Shown: positions 1 to 10,103 of the stretch, piece by piece
Numbering within the stretch: position 1 is the first letter of the stretch
Layout of the letters: each line of letters starts with the position of its first letter
DNA from: Myxococcales bacterium
GTDB taxonomy: Bacteria > Myxococcota_A > Polyangia > Polyangiales > Polyangiaceae
Reading direction: 5' to 3'
Assembly: GCA_016712525.1 (NCBI GenBank)
Contig: JADJQX010000001.1
Location: 1,984,001 to 2,048,000 of the forward strand
DNA: 64,000 bases
Program-made: the position numbers and the translations under genes
Notes under the pieces: generated by a model
Seen by the model: only the letters and a program-made list of their open reading frames with translations
Database searches by the model: none
Told to the model about the DNA's origin: nothing

Positions 1-131
1 CGGCCCACGGCATCACCCGCGAAGACATCCCCAAGCTCGCCGCCAAGGCCATCATCGACGCCTGCCACCAATCGAACCCCCGCCCCTGCACCGAAGCCGA
101 CCTCGCCGCCCTCTACGAAGCAAGCCTCTGA
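1..131 (+). CDS. Iron-containing alcohol dehydrogenase, C-terminal fragment
   Basis: Only the last 42 codons are in the window, read from base 3 to the TGA at 129-131. The residues include an A-x-D-A-C-H-Q-S-N-P-R-P block followed by an acidic stretch and a short final helix. This resembles the C-terminal end of group III (iron-containing) alcohol dehydrogenases, where a Cys/Asn-Pro-Arg turn precedes the last helix. Members are cytoplasmic NAD(P)-dependent oxidoreductases acting on primary alcohols or aldehydes. The substrate cannot be told from this fragment. The gene runs toward the minus-strand gene at 195-896 and is separated from it by a strong hairpin. The assignment rests on a short motif, so another member of the dehydroquinate-synthase-like fold is possible. 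Confidence 0.6.
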   Translation, partial: AHGITREDIPKLAAKAIIDACHQSNPRPCTEADLAALYEASL

Positions 132-152
132 CGGCGCGACACGGAGCGTGAG

Positions 153-189
153 CGACGAGGGGAGTCGTAAGGCACGGCTCCCCTCGTCG
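153..189. terminator. GC-rich hairpin between convergent genes
   Basis: A perfect 12-bp stem (CGACGAGGGGAG at 153-164, CTCCCCTCGTCG at 178-189) encloses a 13-nt loop. It lies between the stop of the alcohol dehydrogenase fragment and the stop of the opposing gene. There is no T-run on either side, so it may end transcription from both directions only weakly or with Rho. Confidence 0.5.
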
Positions 190-194
190 TGCGA

Positions 195-896
195 TCACTC
201 CTCAGGAGTGGGAGCCGGCGCGGGCTCGGGGCTGGGCTCGATGGCGCGGGAGGTCCGTGAGGTCTGCTTGAAGAAGCGATCGCCGTAGCTACGCGTCATG
301 CCCTTCTTGACGCCGGCGAGGGTGAGCTCGGCGTGCATGGTGGTGCGCATGGCGTTGAGGTCGTCGACGAAGCTGAGGATGTGGCGTGCGCGGTGGTCGG
401 CGCGGTCGGTGGCGGCGGAGGCGCGCTCTTCGACGGCCGCCTCACCCTTCTTGAGGATGCCCGTGAGCGCCTTGCCATGGTCTTTCAAGACCTTCTCGGC
501 TTCTTTGGCGAGCAGCGCGACGAACGGGCGCACCACGTCGAGCTGGGACTTGAGGCCGAGCCGCACGATCGCGGAGACGGGGCCCTTGAAGTACTGGCGA
601 AAGCGCGCGCTCTTGCGGTTGCCCTTCTCGATGTAGAGAAGGTCGCGCCCGATGGACTCGACGCGCTCGTCGAGGTCGTCGTCCGCGGAGTCGACGTGGG
701 CTTGCGCGACGATCTCTCGGCGCCACGCGGCCTTCTGCCCGGTCTGAAGACCTTCGAGCGTCTTCAGCGCTTTGGCAACGGTGGCGGCGTGGGTCTTCTC
801 GCCGGCGGCGAGGAGGCGCGCTTCGGTGTAAACGAGCTCTTCCCAGAGCGAATCGAGGCTGTCGGTGGAACGAAGAAGTGCTGGCATGCGGCGCAT
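195..896 (-). CDS. Hypothetical helical protein
   Basis: A 233-residue protein starting at the ATG at 894-896. A second in-frame ATG lies three codons later, and a TTG at 923 would extend it. No family is recognised. The sequence is rich in Lys, Arg, Ala and Glu with long amphipathic stretches, so it is probably all-alpha. The last ~15 residues are a Pro/Glu/Ala-rich tail. There is no signal peptide or membrane segment, so it should be cytoplasmic. It is single and convergent with the upstream dehydrogenase; neighbours give no hint of its function. Confidence 0.6.
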   Translation of the reverse strand: MRRMPALLRSTDSLDSLWEELVYTEARLLAAGEKTHAATVAKALKTLEGLQTGQKAAWRREIVAQAHVDSADDDLDERVESIGRDLLYIEKGNRKSARFRQYFKGPVSAIVRLGLKSQLDVVRPFVALLAKEAEKVLKDHGKALTGILKKGEAAVEERASAATDRADHRARHILSFVDDLNAMRTTMHAELTLAGVKKGMTRSYGDRFFKQTSRTSRAIEPSPEPAPAPTPEE

Positions 897-1390
897 GGTG
901 AAGCGCGCTCCGTGAGCCGGCAAGCACGAAGCAGAGCCGCATGCCGACCCGCAAGGGCAGACGGCAAGGGCAGACGAAGCGACGGTTTCCGTCCCCGCCC
1001 CGACGTCACGGCCTCACGGAGGGCCTGCATGTGTCGGATCAAGCACTTGCAAGGCGTGCAAGCGGCACAGCGCGCGGAGGAACGAGCCCAGGAAGGCGAT
1101 GCAAGGGCGCGATCGGCCGTCGGATCAAGGGCTTCCCGCGCGTGATGGGGCCGCAGCGGGCGTCGTCTGTGACCTGGTGACGGGGTGCAAGCGGGTCGCG
1201 CGCGGAAAAGGGCGCTCTGGCAGGCGCAGTCCTGCGTGTACCCTTGCGCGCCGCGTCGGGCTCGGGCGTCGGTTGAGCGAGCGCAAGCACCAACATTCAC
1301 ACGATCTGTTGGATTGTCACTTGACTGGCCTTTCCTTACGGCGTTGACTTGACATGCCCACAGAGTCACGTGGGCCCAGAGGTCACGCCG
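897..1390. other. Intergenic region with short direct and inverted repeats
   Basis: No gene is supported in this ~490 bp. It holds a 13-bp tandem duplication (GCAAGGGCAGACG at 951-963 and 964-976) and an inverted repeat CTTGCA/TGCAAG at 1046-1062. The word GTCGGATCAAG occurs near 1033 and 1119. Related words recur in the region at 6674-7127. The last ~70 bases are AT-richer, contain TTGACT and TTGACA words, and probably hold the promoter of the protease gene. No clear -10 box could be assigned. Confidence 0.4.
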
Positions 1391-3088
1391 ATGAAACGTT
1401 CCAGGGGTTCGGGTACACTCTTCGTCCTCATCCCGGCGCTCGTGCCGGTCCTCGCCGCTTGCACCTCCGTGAGCGACGGGGAGCCCGCAGGCGAGGCGAC
1501 GGGGACGAGCGTGCAAGCGATCGAGAACGGCACCCCCGACGACGAGAACAAGTTCCCGGGCGTAGGGTTCGTAGCGCGTGTGAACGCAAACGGCGTGATC
1601 CTTGGGGAATGCTCGGGAACGCTGGTGAGCCCGCGGCACGTGCTCACGGCCGCTCACTGTGTCATCGGGAACGAGACCGCCAACTACGACTTCGTGCTCC
1701 ACCCCAACCCATGCCCCGACCTGCCGGGCGGGGGTTTTTGTACCTCCTATGCACCGGGCGCACTCGTGTACAAGCACACGTTCAATCCGAAGGCGCCGAA
1801 CCCGGTAACTATCCCGGGATACTTTGCGAGGGAGGGGATCACTGAAGATACCGGATTTCCATCGGGTTTTGGGTTCGATTCGTCGCAATCAGCACGAGAT
1901 GTGGCCATCATCGAGTTGGATCGGCCGGTTCCGCCGAGCACGACCACCTTTCACCCCATTGCGGGCGTAGCCGGAAACGCGGTCTGTGATTGGGGGACGA
2001 GTGGCAGCGGGACCGGAACTCACGTCGGCTACGGACCAATTAGAGACGGGGGCGTTGGCCCAAGGAACTATGTTGTCAGCCCAGACTGGGAAGACAGTAC
2101 AGAGGGCGGTTGCAGCGCGGATTGTGCGGCGCGTTGGATCAATGACTACGGCTTCTTGGGAAATCAAACGGGTGTTGTGAATGGCGGTGATTCCGGTGGG
2201 CCGCTGTTTGCCAGAGACGTAGCCAACGCATCGACCTTTGATCGGCCTCCTGTCTGCGGCGTTGCTAGCGCGAAGGGGTATCAACCACCAGGGGTTCTGC
2301 CCCCGCCTGGCGCGGCCGTCGGGTATGTTCGTGTCCTGTACGCGAACACGGAACGAGGGGAGACCCGTGACTTCTTGCACCGCGAGATGACCGACTCGCG
2401 ACTCAGCGGAACGACCCGTGCCAACTGCTTCGTGAACCCTGGCTTCGGTCCCGACGCCGACGGGGACGGCGTGCTGAACATCGACGGTTGCGACAACTGT
2501 CCGACCGTCTCGAACGCCGACCAAACGGACACGGACAGAGACGGCTGGGGCGACGCGTGCGACAGCTGCCCCGTCGACTCCAACAGGGATCAGAGGAACG
2601 ACGCGGTGTTCGGCCAGCGCGACGCGCTCGGGAGGCCCATCGATCTGCAGGCGCAAGCCGACCCTCCCCCGAATCCGCCTACCGAGCCCAACACCACCAC
2701 GTGGCAGCAGCGGTTCCCGGGGAACGCCTGCAACCCGGACCCGACGACCATCCTTCGTCCGCTCGAGTACAATCCGCGCCGCACCTACGATCCGGACGAA
2801 GCGGGGCACCCCGGCCAGCCCGCCAACCCCCGAGCGAAACAGCGAACGATCACCGTGACCTGTCCGGGTGGGCAGAGCGGCGTGGTGGACCGTGTCACGG
2901 GGCCCTACACGAACAACATCGTGCTCACCCAGAGCTTCGTAGGCGGGGAAACCGAAGTGGATGTGAACGGCACCACCGAAAAGGTTCCGACCGAGTATCA
3001 CGGAAATACGCGCCTGCAGCAGTGCCAGTGCGCACCGACCCTCACTCATTTGGCTTGTGCGCAATCTTGCGGTCGTGGGAGCGTTTAG
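1391..3088 (+). CDS. Secreted trypsin-like (S1) serine protease lipoprotein with thrombospondin type 3 repeats
   Basis: A 565-residue exported protein. The ATG at 1391 is preferred over the earlier TTG at 1349 because it gives a compact signal peptide ending in a lipobox (V-L-A-A-C, Cys24). A chymotrypsin-fold domain follows: a mature-start-like I-E-N-G segment near residue 44, the TAAHC histidine motif (His89), a D-V-A-I-I-E-L aspartate segment and GDSGGP (Ser near 267). After it come Asp-rich calcium-binding thrombospondin type 3 repeats (D-x-D-G-D-G, D-N-C-P) at about residues 350-400. The C-terminus is Cys-rich and stops abruptly. The next reading frame overlaps by 32 bases and continues in a different frame with no export signal, so the natural protein may be longer. 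Codon use is less GC-biased than in most of the window. Confidence 0.85.
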   Translation: MKRSRGSGTLFVLIPALVPVLAACTSVSDGEPAGEATGTSVQAIENGTPDDENKFPGVGFVARVNANGVILGECSGTLVSPRHVLTAAHCVIGNETANYDFVLHPNPCPDLPGGGFCTSYAPGALVYKHTFNPKAPNPVTIPGYFAREGITEDTGFPSGFGFDSSQSARDVAIIELDRPVPPSTTTFHPIAGVAGNAVCDWGTSGSGTGTHVGYGPIRDGGVGPRNYVVSPDWEDSTEGGCSADCAARWINDYGFLGNQTGVVNGGDSGGPLFARDVANASTFDRPPVCGVASAKGYQPPGVLPPPGAAVGYVRVLYANTERGETRDFLHREMTDSRLSGTTRANCFVNPGFGPDADGDGVLNIDGCDNCPTVSNADQTDTDRDGWGDACDSCPVDSNRDQRNDAVFGQRDALGRPIDLQAQADPPPNPPTEPNTTTWQQRFPGNACNPDPTTILRPLEYNPRRTYDPDEAGHPGQPANPRAKQRTITVTCPGGQSGVVDRVTGPYTNNIVLTQSFVGGETEVDVNGTTEKVPTEYHGNTRLQQCQCAPTLTHLACAQSCGRGSV

Positions 3089-4472
3089 TTCGCTTCCGAA
3101 CACCGACCGTTGGCGTCGGTTTACTGCCAATGGAATCGGGCGTGACATCCAGACCCAGGCTCCAGAAGGCTATGTTGGAAGTCACGAGCGGTTTGCTCCG
3201 CTTCGGTTCCCAAGTGCACTGAACCGGCAGGGCGCGGTGGCCCTGCCAGAGAACGTCGAGCTAGGCTGGCGGTACTGGAACGATCTCAGCCTTCCCGATT
3301 CCGTCTACACTACGGAAGCCCAGAAGATGGCGGTGGTGGCGCTGTGGTCGTGGGTGAAGAACTACACCCCGCCTGCATCTCCTTTGCCGAGCGCGGGCGG
3401 CGGTACTACCGCGAGCGATCGGCTGCTTCGTCGTCAAGACCTGAAGGTCATCTCGTTTCTTGAGGACCTTCCCCTGACCGGGCAAGAGTCGTGTGTGAGC
3501 GCGTACGTGGGCGTTCTGCCCGCGCGGACCGAGAAGATCCCCAACATGACGGGCTGTCACAAGTGTGGTGTGGTGGCCTGGTATCGAAAGTTTGCGACGG
3601 CGACGGACGCAGGGGACCACTACATTGCCGCTCACTCCGGGGTCCTCCCCTTCGCATCCGTCGCAACTGCCGCGGTTCAGGCCCTCATGGGCGACTCGAA
3701 CGTGGGCTTCGCGGTGGCGACCGACCTCGGGAGCTCGGCCGACGCCGTGGAAGGTCGGGCGGCTGTGTACAACAAGGCCACGCATGCCCTCCTCGGCAGC
3801 CTCTACCGGGACGGCGATGGGAAACTGGCCTTGCAGGCCGTCTCGGCGGGCGCGGACCACCTTCAGGCGACACCGAGCGAGGCCATCGCGGTGTCGTCGA
3901 AACGAAACGAGGTCGCGTTCTTCGATGCGCTCAGCTACGGCAACTACGACTACGCCGCGGTTCGCGAGGTGAACCTCACCAACGGCATCGAGACGCGTAC
4001 CCCTCTCTACTTCCCCAGCTCATACGGGGCAGCACAGATCGGGCAGATCGTGTCCGCCGCCTACCGAGCCTACGACGATTCATACTTCATCCTGGTCCGA
4101 CGCTCGGCAACGGTCGACCTATTCCGGTTCGACCGTCGGTCCGCGCTCCAGCTCGTGAAGAGCTTCGCCGATTCAGGGACCGGCGTGCCCGAGGTGACGA
4201 CGGATGAGGACGGCCGTATCGCCGTCTCGCGACGAGGGGCGGGATTTGCCGCGGTGGTGCTCGATGTGTCCTATGACCTCGTGGTTACCCCGCGTGCGCA
4301 CCTTTCGGGCACGGAAGCCTTGGCGGCCGCACCTACTCTGACTCCTGAGGGGCTTTACCTGGACCGCGGAGGCATCTCGTCGGATACCGTTGTTCCCCTT
4401 CAACAGGCAGGGGTCCCAGGAATCAACGTTCACGATATCCCTGGCGGTAGCTGGCAGGGCATCTTCCAATGA
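3057..4472 (+). CDS. Unknown protein, possibly the frame-shifted C-terminal part of the preceding protease
   Basis: 471 residues from a GTG at 3057, with no signal peptide and no good ribosome binding site. It starts inside the end of the protease gene in another frame. The region near residue 140 has a C-H-K-C pair. The C-terminal two thirds have short repeated beta-strand-like blocks suggesting a beta-propeller. A propeller protein without an export signal, sitting between two exported lipoproteins, is odd. A one-base frameshift near 3060-3087 would fuse it to the protease as a ~1030-residue secreted protein. The other explanation is a truly separate, translationally coupled gene. Its stop overlaps the next start (ATGA at 4469-4472). 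No family is recognised. Confidence 0.6.
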   Translation: MRNLAVVGAFSSLPNTDRWRRFTANGIGRDIQTQAPEGYVGSHERFAPLRFPSALNRQGAVALPENVELGWRYWNDLSLPDSVYTTEAQKMAVVALWSWVKNYTPPASPLPSAGGGTTASDRLLRRQDLKVISFLEDLPLTGQESCVSAYVGVLPARTEKIPNMTGCHKCGVVAWYRKFATATDAGDHYIAAHSGVLPFASVATAAVQALMGDSNVGFAVATDLGSSADAVEGRAAVYNKATHALLGSLYRDGDGKLALQAVSAGADHLQATPSEAIAVSSKRNEVAFFDALSYGNYDYAAVREVNLTNGIETRTPLYFPSSYGAAQIGQIVSAAYRAYDDSYFILVRRSATVDLFRFDRRSALQLVKSFADSGTGVPEVTTDEDGRIAVSRRGAGFAAVVLDVSYDLVVTPRAHLSGTEALAAAPTLTPEGLYLDRGGISSDTVVPLQQAGVPGINVHDIPGGSWQGIFQ

Positions 4473-5791
4473 GGCGCGGGGTTTGGATACTTGGTGCCGC
4501 AGCTAGCGCGTTCTGTGCTGCCGTGTCAGCATGGTCTTGCTCACAGGGCACGCTCCCGGAGGAGCCCGTGGGTGCCGTCGATGCTTCGACGGCCCAGGAC
4601 AGCTCGAGACTTGATGCCGGCTTCGACGCACGGGACGCGAACGTTTCGGTGGATGCCGGAGAGCTCGATATCCCAGGCGAGTGGGAGAAAATCCAGGCAA
4701 GCCCGGGGAGCTGCCCCCTATGGACACTCCGCGATGCATCGGTGATTCCACCGCTGCCGTGGAAGGCGTGTGCTAACGGTCGTCCTGACTGCCGGTTCTT
4801 CTCGGCAGATTGGGAGGAACGAGGCGTGGTCTGGGGATTTATGCCATGGGGCAACGATCCAGTGCATGAGCGCAGCGGCGACCCGCGCGTGGCGTATGTT
4901 CGTGGTACGCGCCATCAAAGTAAGTTCCTGTACTTCGTGTCACAGTCGATCGAGGGACAAGCTCATGTGGCGTATGCCGCGTATGCGCCCACATGCGCAA
5001 GTATGTTTGGGGCTAGTCAATATGGCCTAGCGATCGGGCTCTATTCCGAAGCCGAAGGCAGCTTTCTCGGCTTTGCTCCGTTGGCTTCACCGGGGGCGAT
5101 GACGTTCACGAAGGCAGCCATCGAGCCGACCTTGGACGCGTTCTCGGGAACAACCCCGGTCGCAAACGGGATCCTCGTCGAGCAGGTGGCCTTCGGGTCG
5201 CGAAACCACGCAGCTCGCTTCGACCTTCAAAACAAGACGTTTTACGGCCCTGGCATCCTCAGCGAGCAGCCGGTCAAGCTTGGGGAAGGCTTCATCGCCC
5301 TCATGGCGACGTCGCCACCCGTGATCGCGTACGTGCCACCCGCGGGCGGGTACCAGCCCCTTCGGCGCGCGGCGCCCGGTCACCAATTTTTCACGCTCAC
5401 CGTCGACCATGACACCTCCGCTATCGTGTGGGCGGAGGACGATGGCAACGAGAACATGACGATCTGGACGTCTCCCGCGGCCACCACGGAGGCCGCGATG
5501 CAGCCGCGCCGGGTAGCCAAGCTGCGGTTCGTGAGCAAAATCGCTGCGAGGAATGGGGTCATTGCCATCAAGGTGAACGACAACCTGGCGCGCTTGATAC
5601 GCCTCTCGGACGGGCTGGGCTGGGACTTGCCGAAGGAAGACGGCCTAGAGTTCAGCACACCCCTGTGGTTGACCGAAGAAGCGGTGTGGTTCCTCGCTTC
5701 CCGCCGGTACAACGGCGGTTTCCCGTTCAACTCGGGCATTCGGTACGCGCGAAACGCGCTCGGGCCGCCCACCGTGCCTTCGGGGCTGTGA
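4469..5791 (+). CDS. Hypothetical lipoprotein with propeller-like body
   Basis: 440 residues. The ATG overlaps the previous stop (ATGA), so translation is probably coupled. An N-terminal signal (about residues 1-24, ending S-A-W-S-C) suggests lipidation, although Trp/Ser before the cysteine is not an ideal lipobox. A linker rich in Asp, Ala and Ser follows (about 35-65), then a body with Trp- and Gly-containing strands that could form a beta-propeller. No catalytic motif is visible. With the two genes upstream it forms a three-gene, same-strand unit starting with a secreted protease, so a cell-surface or secreted role is likely. The function is unknown. Confidence 0.65.
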   Translation: MRRGVWILGAAASAFCAAVSAWSCSQGTLPEEPVGAVDASTAQDSSRLDAGFDARDANVSVDAGELDIPGEWEKIQASPGSCPLWTLRDASVIPPLPWKACANGRPDCRFFSADWEERGVVWGFMPWGNDPVHERSGDPRVAYVRGTRHQSKFLYFVSQSIEGQAHVAYAAYAPTCASMFGASQYGLAIGLYSEAEGSFLGFAPLASPGAMTFTKAAIEPTLDAFSGTTPVANGILVEQVAFGSRNHAARFDLQNKTFYGPGILSEQPVKLGEGFIALMATSPPVIAYVPPAGGYQPLRRAAPGHQFFTLTVDHDTSAIVWAEDDGNENMTIWTSPAATTEAAMQPRRVAKLRFVSKIAARNGVIAIKVNDNLARLIRLSDGLGWDLPKEDGLEFSTPLWLTEEAVWFLASRRYNGGFPFNSGIRYARNALGPPTVPSGL

Positions 5792-5819
5792 GCACACGAT
5801 GAAGAGGTCGGAGGTCAGG

Positions 5820-6344
5820 ATGAATCGTCGTCGAAGGTGGCTCGCGCTGGTGGCGCTGGTTTCGGTCGTGCTCGGCTCGGCGCTCGCGTCGGCGCGGGAG
5901 CGGGGGCCGAGCGGCATGTACCCGACGGGCACGTTGATCCTTCGCAACGCGCAGGGGCCACGCCTGGCCGTGAGCCACGAGATCGCCGAGGTGCCGAAGC
6001 AGCACACGCCCGCGGCGCTGGTGGCCGCGGACGTGAACAAAGAGCTCTTGATCGTGGCGGTGCAGAAGGTGCCGTGCTCGGAGCTCCGGGCGATGGTGAC
6101 CTCGGGCTTCGCGCGGCGAGGGGTGTCGGCGACGGAGGGTACGCAGCTCACCCAGGCGTGCGACCGGGCCGACCTCGCGCCAGGAACACGAGCGATGCTC
6201 AGGTACGACGCCGCGACGAAGACCACGACCTTCGCGGTGAACGGGGTAGGGAAACGCACCGTGACGGGAGCCGCCGCGATGCGCGCGGTGTGGTCCTCGT
6301 TCCTGGAGGGGACGGACGGGGAGAAGATGGCTACGCGGTTCTAG
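5820..6344 (+). CDS. Exported protein, possibly chalcone-isomerase-like
   Basis: 174 residues from the ATG at 5820, which follows a GAGG-containing sequence; the ATG at 5799 would add seven residues. A cleavable signal peptide (Arg-rich start, then a Leu/Val/Ala core) ends near residue 28 at A-S-A. The mature part has an L-L-I-V-A-V strand, a helix beginning after P-C-S-E-L, a G-T-R-A-M-L-R-Y strand, an F-A-V-N-G turn and a final A-V-W-S-S-F helix. This order matches my memory of the bacterial chalcone-isomerase-like domain. Enzymatic activity is not usually expected for that family. The assignment is tentative; the export signal is clear. Confidence 0.6.
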   Translation: MNRRRRWLALVALVSVVLGSALASARERGPSGMYPTGTLILRNAQGPRLAVSHEIAEVPKQHTPAALVAADVNKELLIVAVQKVPCSELRAMVTSGFARRGVSATEGTQLTQACDRADLAPGTRAMLRYDAATKTTTFAVNGVGKRTVTGAAAMRAVWSSFLEGTDGEKMATRF

Positions 6345-6397
6345 GGGGCCCATCGGGTAGCGGTCTCATCGCCACGGATAAACCGGCCGAGCCAACC

Positions 6398-6673
6398 ATG
6401 AACGACCCAGCGCGAATTTCGGCAAGGGTTTCCACGGCCACGAAGGAGGAGCTCGATCGCTTCGCGGCGCGCCGCGGGCTCAAGAGAAGCTTCGTGGTCG
6501 AGCAAGCGCTGCTGTACTTCATCGAAGCGGGACGGGACCTGCCCGACGAAGCGCTCCTCCCGTCCCGTTCGGTGCTCGACGACGATGCGTTCGAGCGGAT
6601 CGCTACGCTGCTCGAGTCTCCGCCCGCGCCGACGGAGGCGCTTCGCGAGCTGATGCGCGGTCAAGGCCGTTGA
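6398..6673 (+). CDS. Ribbon-helix-helix antitoxin-like protein, orphan
   Basis: A 91-residue protein starting M-N-D-P. The N-terminal ~45 residues (R-I-S-A-R-V-S strand, then T-K-E-E-L-D-R-F helix and K-R-S-F-V-V-E-Q-A-L helix) match the ribbon-helix-helix DNA-binding fold of DUF1778/CopG-type antitoxins. The C-terminal ~45 residues are acidic and would normally bind a toxin. The usual partner, a GNAT or RelE-type toxin a few bases downstream, is missing: the next ~450 bases have no gene. It is therefore an orphan antitoxin or a stand-alone repressor. The start is set by the family's usual length. Confidence 0.7.
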   Translation: MNDPARISARVSTATKEELDRFAARRGLKRSFVVEQALLYFIEAGRDLPDEALLPSRSVLDDDAFERIATLLESPPAPTEALRELMRGQGR

Positions 6674-7127
6674 GCCGCCGAGAAGTCCAAACCGCGATCG
6701 CCGACGCACATATGGCCCCCGCCGCCCCCGGCCTCATCGCACGCCCTCTCCTACCTCCCACGCGCGTCGGATCACGCCCATGCAAGGCACGCCCGAGCCC
6801 CCACACACGCCCGATCACGCCCTTGCAGACCCTGCAAGCCCGTGAGCGCGCGTCGGATCCCCCGTCTCCCTCGCCTCACGGAGCTTCCGCGTGCGTCCGC
6901 ATGGCTCCGTGAAGCCTTGCGATCGCATGTCGGGCCGTTCGTTGGCCCTTTGGGGCGACGACCGACGGGTGCTCCTCGGTCGCCGCGAACGAGACGACGC
7001 GCTTCGACGGCGCGATTCGCGGCAAAATGGCTGCCTGGGGGCCGGATGACGGTTCGCGCGGGCTCGGGGCGCCGCGCCCGCCTTTCGTGCCGCGTGGGCG
7101 GGGCTTTTTGGTAAGCTCTCGCGCACG
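6674..7127. other. Intergenic region with inverted repeat and promoter of the NtrC-type gene
   Basis: No gene is supported here. There is a perfect 7-bp inverted repeat with a 3-bp spacer (CTTGCAG at 6822-6828, CTGCAAG at 6832-6838) and the word GTCGGATC twice. These elements resemble those at 1033-1130. The last ~60 bases must hold the promoter and leader of the response regulator, but I could not assign boxes with confidence. Confidence 0.4.
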
Positions 7128-8558
<1,431 letters not shown>

Positions 8559-8618
8559 CGCCGCGCCGAGGGCCGTTTCGGGGGTGACGGTCCTCTTCGC
8601 GCTCTTCCGAGGGCACCC

Positions 8619-9857
8619 ATGAGCGCACTTCGACCGATAAGGAACGCCTTGGCGCTCGTGGGCGCCGCGTCCGTCTTCGTCGGGTGCCGTGCGTGCTCCG
8701 GAGCCGAGCCCGACGCCAAGGTCGACGCGGGCCCCGAGGTCGACGCGGCCGCCAAGCTCGCCGCGCTCCGCCCCCAAGACGCAGGCCCGAAGCCCGGTGC
8801 ACCACGCGCCGGCATGGCGTTCGTCCCCGCGGGCACGCTGAAGGCCGGCACCCCGCTCGGCAAGCTCCCGCGGGTCGCCACCGAGGAGCTCCCCGGCACC
8901 CCCATCCAGATGGGTGCGTACTACATCGATATCTACCCGTACCCGAACGAGCCGGGCGCCATCCCCCAGCCCAACGTCTCGCGCGACGAAGCGAAGAAGC
9001 TCTGCGCCGAGAAGGGCAAGCGGCTCTGCACGGAGCTCGAGTGGGAGCGCGCCTGCAAGGGCCCCGACAACACCACGTACGAGTACGGCGAGACGTACCG
9101 CAGCTCGCTCTGCATGACCGGGCAGAGCGCCGAGCTCGCCTCGCGCAAGCCGTGTGGCGAACGCCCGAGCTGCCGGAGCGGCTTCGGGGTGCTCGAGATG
9201 CACGGCGGCACGTGGGAGTGGACCGACAGCACCTGGGGCCGCGGAACGCACGATCCGAACCTCGCCGTGCTCCGCGGGGGCAACGCCGAAGCGGGAGAGA
9301 TCGTCGGCCGCTGCGCAAACGCGATCGGGCGCCCCGCGAGCAAGAAGCACCCGACGTTCGGGTTTCGCTGCTGCGCGGGCGAGCGCAACGAGGCCGAGGT
9401 GGTGCTCGATCCCCACACGACGGGGAAGACGCTCACCATGCTGCTGAAGCCCGAAGAGCGCGCCGCGAAGCTCGTCCCGCTCCTCGACAAGGGCCAGTGG
9501 GGCGGCGACGTGGCGCAGCTCGAGGTCGATCGCGCGTGGCTCTGGCAGCCCGTTCCCAACGAGGATCTCGTCGTGTTCGGCGGCTGCACCCCCGAGGGCA
9601 TCTCTCGCAAGTGCGGCTTCGTGGTCGGGCGCACCCCCGAAGGCGGCGAGGCCCGCGTCGTGGCCCAGCTCGCGTTCCCCCGCGCCATGCCCGAGATGAA
9701 GACCTCGGGCGATCCGCTCCGCATCCGCGCCATCGCGGTCGACATCAAGGGGCGATATTTTATCGAGTTTTCCTACAGTTACGGAAAGGTGAGCGTGGGC
9801 GCGCCCGTGCGCCTCTCCGAGGGCCAAGGGCTCGACCCGAAGGCCCCTGGCCCCTGA
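8619..9857 (+). CDS. Lipoprotein with formylglycine-generating-enzyme (SUMF1) fold
   Basis: 412 residues. A signal peptide ends in a lipobox (F-V-G-C, near residue 23), followed by a short Asp/Ala-rich linker. Residues ~60-250 show the FGE-sulfatase fold: R-L-C-T-E-L-E-W-E-R-A-C near the middle, a G-T-W-E-W-T-D segment and the R-G-G-N ... G-R-C-A-N ... F-G-F-R-C-C block that closes the fold. In the family this domain either converts sulfatase cysteine to formylglycine or acts as a non-catalytic binding domain; lipoprotein versions in myxobacteria are common and mostly uncharacterised. The last ~160 residues are an extra domain with no recognised match. No sulfatase is nearby. Confidence 0.8.
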   Translation: MSALRPIRNALALVGAASVFVGCRACSGAEPDAKVDAGPEVDAAAKLAALRPQDAGPKPGAPRAGMAFVPAGTLKAGTPLGKLPRVATEELPGTPIQMGAYYIDIYPYPNEPGAIPQPNVSRDEAKKLCAEKGKRLCTELEWERACKGPDNTTYEYGETYRSSLCMTGQSAELASRKPCGERPSCRSGFGVLEMHGGTWEWTDSTWGRGTHDPNLAVLRGGNAEAGEIVGRCANAIGRPASKKHPTFGFRCCAGERNEAEVVLDPHTTGKTLTMLLKPEERAAKLVPLLDKGQWGGDVAQLEVDRAWLWQPVPNEDLVVFGGCTPEGISRKCGFVVGRTPEGGEARVVAQLAFPRAMPEMKTSGDPLRIRAIAVDIKGRYFIEFSYSYGKVSVGAPVRLSEGQGLDPKAPGP

Positions 9858-10103
9858 CGAGCCCACGTCGGCCGCACCCGTTCGTGCCCGTTTGCGCGGC
9901 ATTTCCCGGGATCCGGAGGCGCCGCGAGATTTTTCGTGCTTCCGCGGAACCTTTCGTGAGGACCCCTGTCCATGCTCACGAAGGCGGTCGGTAAGGGCAC
10001 GAGGCGAGAGCCGAGGCCCAGGCGGTCCCCGCGCCCGAAGCCTTCGTAACCCCATGCCGCGCCCTCGCGCGTCGATGCCCGCTCGCGGGCAGTGAGGAAT
10101 GCC

